The position numbers were made by a program, and so were the translations under genes. DNA of 8,235 bases from an uncultured Armatimonadota bacterium (lineage in GTDB: Bacteria; Armatimonadota; Armatimonadia; Armatimonadales; Armatimonadaceae). Every line of letters begins with the position of its first letter. Position 1 is the first letter of the stretch. Below the pieces are notes generated by a model, which saw only the letters and a program-made list of their open reading frames with translations, ran no database searches and was not told where the DNA came from. The stretch spans positions 1 to 8,235 of the forward strand of contig CAIYBQ010000271.1 of NCBI GenBank assembly GCA_903924445.1, read 5' to 3'. This document shows, in pieces, positions 1 to 4,775 of this stretch.

Positions 1-2
1 AT

Positions 3-485
3 CGTCTCTTTGACAACATGATCTATGCGGATAGCCGCTTGGCAGTAGATGGTGCATTCAAGACGCCAATGCTGCGTAACGTGGCACTGACCGGACCGTA
101 TATGCACAACGGTGGCTATGCGACCCTGCATGAAACCCTCAACAACTATCACCGTGGTGGCGACTTCGGCATCGAGAACATGCCTAACACAGCTCCTGAG
201 CTTGGCTTGATCGGTCTCGTCACTGTCTTCGACAAGCGTGACATCCTTCAGTTCATGCTTGAACTAACCGACCCACGTGTTGAGAAGATGAGCGCTCCAT
301 TCGATCACCCTGAGCTACGCATCCCAAATGGCCACACCCTCAAGGCTGGAACAACATCCACTCTGGTAAACAATGGTCAAGGCAACGCAACGGACACGAT
401 GATCACGATTCCTGCAACCGGTAAGCTTGGAGGAGCACCGCTCCGCCGCTTCCTCGGAAACATGGAAACACGTTTCTTCCAATAG
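3..485 (+). CDS. Cytochrome c peroxidase / MauG-family di-haem protein, C-terminal part
   Basis: This is the last 160 residues of a gene that begins left of the window; the frame is open to the edge (first full codon at 3) and ends at TAG 483-485. Family members are periplasmic di-haem c-type cytochromes that reduce peroxide or carry out related oxidations. The recognisable block is FKTPMLRNVALTGPYMHNG (about residues 20-38 of the visible part), followed by a Leu/Tyr-rich stretch with HRGGDF, typical of the second haem domain in this family. No CXXCH haem site is visible, as both should lie upstream. After the domain comes a tail with FDHPEL and IPNGH and an ending like IPATGKLGGAPL. Such tails occur in a subgroup of large bacterial homologues, so this is probably the natural C-terminus. 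A strong terminator follows within 20 bases. Peroxidase versus MauG-like oxidase cannot be decided from this fragment. The ATG at 18 is internal, not the start. Confidence 0.85.
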   Translation, partial: RLFDNMIYADSRLAVDGAFKTPMLRNVALTGPYMHNGGYATLHETLNNYHRGGDFGIENMPNTAPELGLIGLVTVFDKRDILQFMLELTDPRVEKMSAPFDHPELRIPNGHTLKAGTTSTLVNNGQGNATDTMITIPATGKLGGAPLRRFLGNMETRFFQ

Positions 486-572
486 GTTCGGTTTCACGAA
501 AGCACCCTCCCAGGCAAACGCTTGGGAGGGTGTTTTTTTGTTGCTATTCGCAGCGTGTAGACAGACAGTGAG
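381..572 (+). repeat. Direct repeat copy A: cytochrome gene tail plus terminator
   Basis: This stretch recurs at 581-707 with about 90% identity by eye, apart from 65 bases (about 411-475) that are absent from the second copy. It contains codons for the C-terminal tail of the cytochrome protein, the TAG stop, the first terminator hairpin, and a post-terminator sequence that includes the 14-mer CGCAGCGTGTAGAC (549-562). The first 23 bases match the second copy perfectly at an offset of 200; after the deletion the offset is 135. Confidence 0.9.
503..539 (+). terminator. Intrinsic terminator of the cytochrome gene (copy A)
   Basis: A GC-rich hairpin pairs 503-515 (CACCCTCCCAGGC) with 520-532 (GCTTGGGAGGGTG), with one G-T pair (513/522) and the loop AAAC (516-519). 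Seven T residues follow directly (533-539). It starts 17 bases after the stop codon. On the minus strand it is followed by GCTTTCG, a poor T-tract, so this copy should mainly stop plus-strand transcripts. Confidence 0.93.
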
Positions 573-580
573 ATGATGAG

Positions 581-707
581 GGCAACGCAACGGACACGAT
601 GATTACGGTTCTTCCAATAGGTTAGGTTTCACGAAAACACCCTCCCCGGCAAACGTCTGGGAGGGTGTTTTTTTATTTCTATACGCAGCGTGTAGACGAA
701 CAGAGAG
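581..707 (+). repeat. Direct repeat copy B: gene-tail remnant plus second terminator
   Basis: This is the second, shortened copy of 381-572. Segment 581-610 matches 381-410 at 28 of 30 positions, 611-674 matches 476-539 at 59 of 64, and 675-707 matches 540-572 at 27 of 33 (counted by eye). The missing 65 bases are not a multiple of three, so the TAG that ends the real gene is out of frame here. The coding part is therefore a dead remnant, not a second gene. The same 14-mer CGCAGCGTGTAGAC lies at 684-697. Confidence 0.9.
638..674 (+). terminator. Second intrinsic terminator (copy B), possibly bidirectional
   Basis: The hairpin pairs 638-650 (CACCCTCCCCGGC) with 655-667 (GTCTGGGAGGGTG) around an AAAC loop, followed by seven T residues (668-674). 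There is one C/T mismatch (647/658) and one G-T pair (649/656). Read on the minus strand the stem is followed by TTTT, because G502 of copy A is A637 here. It may therefore also end transcripts of the minus-strand genes, whose last stop codon is at 738-740. No other terminator is visible for that operon. Confidence 0.85.
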
Positions 708-737
708 TCAGGCAGCAGTAATGAATACCGACAGCTG

Positions 738-2534
738 TTATGTCCCGAGCTTTTTGGCCTCTAGAAACTCCCAGCGTGCATACACTTCTTCGACTTTTGT
801 TTTGGCACCCGGCAATTGCTTGTTCCAAATCTCGGCTAAGCGTGCCGCATCGGATGCAACCGCATCTGTTGTCATCAACGCCTCCAAGCGCACAACTTCC
901 GCCTCAGCTGCTGCAATCGCATCATCGATGCTTGCTAGTTCACGACGCTCGCTAGACGAGAGCAAACTTCGCTGAGCGACAGGCTTTTCAACGGTTTTGG
1001 ATTCGGGCTTAAACCCTGTGGCCTGCCGCTCGGTATAGCGCTCCATAAACTGAACAAAGTCAGCATACTCCGTGACACTCCCGGCATCGAAGTGCAGCAC
1101 TCTGTTTGACACGGCATCCATAAAGTAGCGGTCGTGCGTCACAAGGATTACGCATCCTGGAAATGTCGATAGCGCCCCCTCAAGAACTTCAAGGCTTGCC
1201 AGGTCCAAGTCGTTTGTTGGCTCATCGACAATCAAGACATCCGCAACCACCGATGACAGCTTCGCAAGCAGCAGCCTCGCCTGCTCGCCACCGGAAAGCA
1301 CACCAACCAGGCTGCCTAATTGATTTTCCGAAAAACCAAAGCGCTTTGCCCATGCAGTTACATGCCACGCGTGGCCATCGTGATGCACTGTGTCGCCATT
1401 GGGGCACAGCACATCACGAACGGTCCCCTTCATGTTTAGCTGAGCTCTCGATTGGTCAAACCATACGACCCGCAGCTTCTCAGCACGCATCAGGTCTCCG
1501 GCATCCGCCTCCAAATCACCCACCAGCACACGAATCAGCGTTGTTTTTCCAACCCCATTCGCGCCTACAAGGCCAATCCGGTCACCAGGACTTGCAATCA
1601 GATCCAAGCCATCAAATAGCTGCTTTCCTCCGAGGGATTTAGACAACCCTCTTGCCCGGATGAGCTCCTTTGTTGACCGCTGACTGGCTGCAAATGCCGT
1701 CTGCTTCACCGTGTTTTTCGCAGCGATACGCTGCTCAATCACATCCAAATCCGCCATCAGCTCATGGACATCCTGAATACGCCCCTTCGCTTTTGTCGTT
1801 CGGGCCTTTGCACCACGGCGTAGCCATGCAAGCTCTCGCCGGGCATCCCCAGACATAGCGTGCTGCTGCTTATCAAGCGATGCCATGTAATTCGCACGTG
1901 CCTCAAGAAAATCGGAGTAGGCTCCATCCACTTGGAGACAGCCATCCGCGTACACCGGGCCGAGTTCAATGATCCGGCTCGCTGTGTTCTCGAGAAAATA
2001 GCGGTCGTGGGTGATGGTGATGCTGGCAAAGCTGGCGCTTGCCAGCCAATCTTCCAGCCACTGAACAGCTTCAAGATCCAAGTGGTTTGTCGGCTCATCC
2101 AATAACATCACATCCGGCTGCCGTATCCGCGCAGCCGCCAGCGCGAGTCGCTTTTTCCAGCCACCTGAGAGCGTTGCGACGACGGCATCGCTCGTAAACC
2201 CACACATCGCCATCGCAATCGCGACTTCCGTTACGATGTCGTCCACGCCGGCAGCTCGGGCGGCATCCAAGAGCACGCTTTCAATCGTGGCCCCTGCGGG
2301 AAATGTGTCATCCTGATTTACTCGGAGAACCCGCGTCCCCCGGCGCATCGAAAGGTCTCCCCCCGCTGGCTTTTCCTCTCCTGAGAGAATCTTTAGTAAC
2401 GTAGATTTCCCCGAACCATTTGGCCCGATCAGACCGATTCGGTCTCCATCTCCGATGCCAAATGTGAGCGATGAAAAGAGCTGGCGACCCGCGATGCGGT
2501 AGCTGAGGTCACGAACAGAAAGGAGCGTTGCCAT
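738..2534 (-). CDS. uup: ABC-F family ATPase, Uup type
   Basis: This is a soluble protein of 598 aa with two ATP-binding cassettes and no membrane segments, the ABC-F layout. Domain 1 has Walker A GPNGSGKST (37-45), signature LSGGW (122-126), Walker B MLLDEPTNHLDL (143-154) and His176 in THDRYF. Domain 2 has Walker A GANGVGKTT (324-332), signature LSGGEQ (413-418), Walker B LIVDEPTNDLDL (434-445) and His467. The linker contains ELAWLRRGAKARTTKAKGR (234-252), the stretch typical of Uup. The last 75 or so residues are charged and Ala/Glu-rich with a coiled-coil look, matching the Uup C-terminal domain that binds nucleic acid. Members act on ribosomes, and E. coli Uup also affects precise transposon excision; a direct antibiotic-resistance role is not suggested. 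The gene starts at ATG 2534, with no clear Shine-Dalgarno but a small hairpin just upstream. It is last in the minus-strand run and ends at TAA 738-740, facing the double terminator. All catalytic motifs look intact. Confidence 0.93.
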   Translation of the reverse strand: MATLLSVRDLSYRIAGRQLFSSLTFGIGDGDRIGLIGPNGSGKSTLLKILSGEEKPAGGDLSMRRGTRVLRVNQDDTFPAGATIESVLLDAARAAGVDDIVTEVAIAMAMCGFTSDAVVATLSGGWKKRLALAAARIRQPDVMLLDEPTNHLDLEAVQWLEDWLASASFASITITHDRYFLENTASRIIELGPVYADGCLQVDGAYSDFLEARANYMASLDKQQHAMSGDARRELAWLRRGAKARTTKAKGRIQDVHELMADLDVIEQRIAAKNTVKQTAFAASQRSTKELIRARGLSKSLGGKQLFDGLDLIASPGDRIGLVGANGVGKTTLIRVLVGDLEADAGDLMRAEKLRVVWFDQSRAQLNMKGTVRDVLCPNGDTVHHDGHAWHVTAWAKRFGFSENQLGSLVGVLSGGEQARLLLAKLSSVVADVLIVDEPTNDLDLASLEVLEGALSTFPGCVILVTHDRYFMDAVSNRVLHFDAGSVTEYADFVQFMERYTERQATGFKPESKTVEKPVAQRSLLSSSERRELASIDDAIAAAEAEVVRLEALMTTDAVASDAARLAEIWNKQLPGAKTKVEEVYARWEFLEAKKLGT

Positions 2535-2535
2535 A

Positions 2536-2558
2536 GGTCCATAGTGTACGTCTGGACC
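2536..2558 (-). promoter_or_regulatory. Inverted repeat directly before the uup start codon
   Basis: GGTCCA (2536-2541) and TGGACC (2553-2558) form a perfect 6-bp inverted repeat with an 11-base spacer, within the 62-bp gap between the prenyltransferase gene and uup. In the minus-strand transcript it would fold into a hairpin ending one base before the AUG, where a ribosome binding site would normally be. It could be an operator or a start-site hairpin, or chance. No convincing -35/-10 pair was found in this gap. Confidence 0.35.
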
Positions 2559-2596
2559 GGTAATACTTACAGCAAATGTGAAGGTGATTACGACAT

Positions 2597-3502
2597 CTAT
2601 GGATGTAGCTGTGGCCAGCGCATCGCCAAAACGACCATTGTCGTACCGAAACCTGCTGCCGCATTAATGACTGGAAAGATTCGATAGTGGTTAAAGGCTA
2701 CCTTTTCGGATGCTCCTCGCAGCAAGCAGGATGCAATCATCCCTAAATAGGCAACCCCTAAGGTCACGGCCCAGATCACGCCGTACAGCACATTGGAGAG
2801 CGTCACCCCAAGCAGCACGGCGCTCCCAAGCCAGCACACCCCGCAATAAATGAGTGCTCCACGGACGCCCAGCCAGGTCGCCGTCGTCGCGAGACCCGCC
2901 TTTTTGTCAGCAGTGACATCAGGGATAGCTGAAAATGTGTGCATCGCCATACACCAAAGCCAGCTTGCAGCGATTGCGCTAACCGGAATCGCCGATGTCG
3001 GTGCCCAAATGGTAGCCGCCATAAATCCAGGCATCGCGTATAAGACATTGCTGACTGAATCGAACACGGGACGTGCCTTGAAACGTAGCGGTGGGATGCT
3101 GTAACCAATACTCAGCACCAGAAAAATACCCATGAGGACAGCGGTGAGCATCGATTGTCCAACCACTGCCACGACAAGCGCTCCAAATGCGAGACCACAC
3201 GCGACAACAGTTGACGCCCGCTGCTGTTTTTGCAAGCGGATTTCGTAGGATCCCTTTTTGTCGTTGTGGAGATCGGTGTCCGTGTCAGCGAGGTCATTCA
3301 CTCCATAGATCAGCACATTGGCTGCGACCACAAAGAACAGCAGATAAATCCAAAAGCGAGGCGAAACAAATGTCGCATAGCTTGGAGCGGTTGCAAATGT
3401 CCCCAAAATGTATGGACCAACGGTGTACATCCAGAAGCGTGGCCGGCTGATGCGCACCGTATGCTTGATATCAGCGAGCACACTCGATTTAACTTCGGAC
3501 AA
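2597..3502 (-). CDS. UbiA-family prenyltransferase, lycopene elongase-like
   Basis: This is a 301-aa integral membrane protein with about eight to nine hydrophobic segments. The family moves an isoprenyl group from a diphosphate donor onto a lipid-like acceptor, using Mg2+ held by two Asp-rich motifs. Both are present: NDLADTDTD (69-77) followed by N80/K82/E87, and DVTADKKAG (195-203) preceded by HTFSAIP. YSIPPLRFKARP (134-145) is also characteristic. The form NDxxDxxxD...K.G..E together with HTFSAIPD...AG..TTAT is what I associate with C50 carotenoid enzymes (lycopene elongases) and their unassigned relatives, rather than with MenA or UbiA. No other carotenoid gene lies in the window, so the acceptor is unknown. 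The start is TTG at 3502, supported by GGGAG six bases upstream. It overlaps the end of proA by 14 bp, suggesting coupled translation. Length is normal for the family, and the stop is TAG at 2597-2599. Confidence 0.85.
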   Translation of the reverse strand: MSEVKSSVLADIKHTVRISRPRFWMYTVGPYILGTFATAPSYATFVSPRFWIYLLFFVVAANVLIYGVNDLADTDTDLHNDKKGSYEIRLQKQQRASTVVACGLAFGALVVAVVGQSMLTAVLMGIFLVLSIGYSIPPLRFKARPVFDSVSNVLYAMPGFMAATIWAPTSAIPVSAIAASWLWCMAMHTFSAIPDVTADKKAGLATTATWLGVRGALIYCGVCWLGSAVLLGVTLSNVLYGVIWAVTLGVAYLGMIASCLLRGASEKVAFNHYRIFPVINAAAGFGTTMVVLAMRWPQLHP

Positions 3503-4739
3503 GGTAGTCTCCCGTTGCGATCCACTTGTAACTAGTCAGGGCTTCGAGTCCAAGCGGCCCACGCGCATGTACCTTTTGCGTTGACACCGCAACCTCAGCG
3601 CCAAGGCCAAACTGACCACCATCGTGGAAGCGCGTGCTGGCATTGACAAACACTGCAGGCGAATCGACTTCCTGAACAAAGCGCGCGATGGCATCCGGGT
3701 CATCAGACAAAATCCCATCCGAGTGGCTTCCGTACTCCGCGATATGTGCGATTGCCGCATCGATGTCCCGAACAACAACCACATTACAATCCATAGACAG
3801 CCATTCGGTTTCTAAATCACCCATCTTGCCAGCGACAAACGGGATACCTGCATCCGCCAATGCAGCAGCAGCGCGATCGGAGGCATGCAAAGTTACACTC
3901 GCATCAGAGAGCGCACGACAAACCTGGCATCCAAGGCTCCTCATAGATGCATCATGGACAAGCACAGTATCCAATGCGTTGCAAACCGATGTCGTTTGTG
4001 TCTTTGCGTTTAACACGACAGAAAGTGCACGGTCATTCGAGACGGTTTTGTCGATGTAGATGTGGCAAACACCGGCCCCTCCGATGATAACCGGGACCGT
4101 TCCCTGCTGAGCGCACAACCGCCCAAGCGCGGCTCCGCCGCGCGGAACGATGACATCAACAAATTTATGCGCGCAGATCAGCTCTCGAACCCGTTCGCGG
4201 GCTACATCATTGATGAACTGAACGGCATCACGGTGCTCACCAAGGGCGCTACGAATCGCAGCTGCGAGCGCTTGGTTTGTACGTAACGTTTCGCTTCCCC
4301 CGCGGAGAACGACGGCGTTTCCGCTTCTAATGCACAGAGCGCTGATGTCTGTTGTGACATTTGGGCGGGACTCATAGATGACACCGACGACACCAAGCGG
4401 AATCGTGACCTTTTCAACGCAGAGGCCACTTGGCTGAATGCCCATCGGGTGATGCGTACTAAGCGGATCCGGCAACGCTGCCACAGCCTTGATATCAGTG
4501 ACCATCCCGGCTATCTTCGACGTATTCAGCCGCAAGCGGTCGACGAGGGCCGCGGACATCTCGGCAGCTTCCGCCGCCACAACATCGATAGCATTCGCTT
4601 CTAAAATCGTAGCTACACGGGACTCAACTTCATCCGCGACAGCAAGCACAAGAGCCGCACGGGCATCCCCGCTGAGACTGCCAAGCGTACGCCCGGCCAC
4701 TTTCGCGGCGCGTAACTGGGATTCGAGGTGCTCATCCAT
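3489..4739 (-). CDS. proA: Glutamate-5-semialdehyde dehydrogenase (gamma-glutamyl phosphate reductase)
   Basis: The enzyme reduces L-glutamyl 5-phosphate with NADPH to glutamate 5-semialdehyde, the second step of proline synthesis, in the cytoplasm. At 416 aa it is almost the same length as E. coli ProA. Family blocks are YESRPNVT (122-129), SGNAVVLRGGSE (139-150), VPRGG (198-202), GGAGVCHIYID (220-230), VCNALDTVLVH (252-262) with the catalytic Cys253, NASTRFHDGGQFGLGAEVAVST (366-387, run-on motif) and HARGPLGLEALTSYKWI (391-407). Two small deviations stand out. The stretch before the catalytic Cys reads NAKTQTTSVC, with Thr249 where many homologues have Arg. YGSHSD (336-341) looks one residue shorter than the usual YGSxHSD. 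The start is ATG 4739, with TAGGA seven bases upstream; the previous gene stops 36 bases before it. The usual partner proB is not in the window. The stop overlaps the start of the prenyltransferase gene. Confidence 0.96.
   Translation of the reverse strand: MDEHLESQLRAAKVAGRTLGSLSGDARAALVLAVADEVESRVATILEANAIDVVAAEAAEMSAALVDRLRLNTSKIAGMVTDIKAVAALPDPLSTHHPMGIQPSGLCVEKVTIPLGVVGVIYESRPNVTTDISALCIRSGNAVVLRGGSETLRTNQALAAAIRSALGEHRDAVQFINDVARERVRELICAHKFVDVIVPRGGAALGRLCAQQGTVPVIIGGAGVCHIYIDKTVSNDRALSVVLNAKTQTTSVCNALDTVLVHDASMRSLGCQVCRALSDASVTLHASDRAAAALADAGIPFVAGKMGDLETEWLSMDCNVVVVRDIDAAIAHIAEYGSHSDGILSDDPDAIARFVQEVDSPAVFVNASTRFHDGGQFGLGAEVAVSTQKVHARGPLGLEALTSYKWIATGDYLVRS
3509..3513 (-). promoter_or_regulatory. 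Ribosome binding site supporting the TTG start of the prenyltransferase
   Basis: GGGAG on the minus strand, six bases before TTG 3502-3500 and inside the last codons of proA. No ATG lies near the N-terminus; the next Met is residue 25, inside the first conserved block. This site therefore fixes the TTG start and makes translational coupling to proA likely. Confidence 0.7.
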
Positions 4740-4775
4740 CAGGCAATCCTACCGGCTGCCCCAGTGGCTTGCCCA

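Noticed and set aside
315..590. Minus-strand open frame across the cytochrome gene end and terminator
   Set aside because: It runs through the terminator hairpin and antisense to the cytochrome tail, with no family resemblance.
581..707. The repeat pair as an insertion sequence or small mobile element
   Set aside because: There are no terminal inverted repeats, target-site duplication or transposase; the shared part is clearly the tail of the neighbouring gene.
721..975. Plus-strand open frame starting after the second terminator
   Set aside because: It is antisense to the C-terminal coiled-coil part of uup; its Ala/Ser-rich sequence is the reverse reading of that coil.
1163..1642. Long open frame on the plus strand opposite uup (159 codons)
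   Set aside because: It lies entirely antisense to well-conserved ATPase motifs, is full of Pro/His/Gln low-complexity residues and has no recognisable domain; it is a frame shadow.
2537..2580. Possible promoter in the gap before uup (TTGCTG and TACACT on the minus strand)
   Set aside because: The spacing is about 21 bases and the -10-like hexamer sits almost on the start codon; the match is no better than chance.
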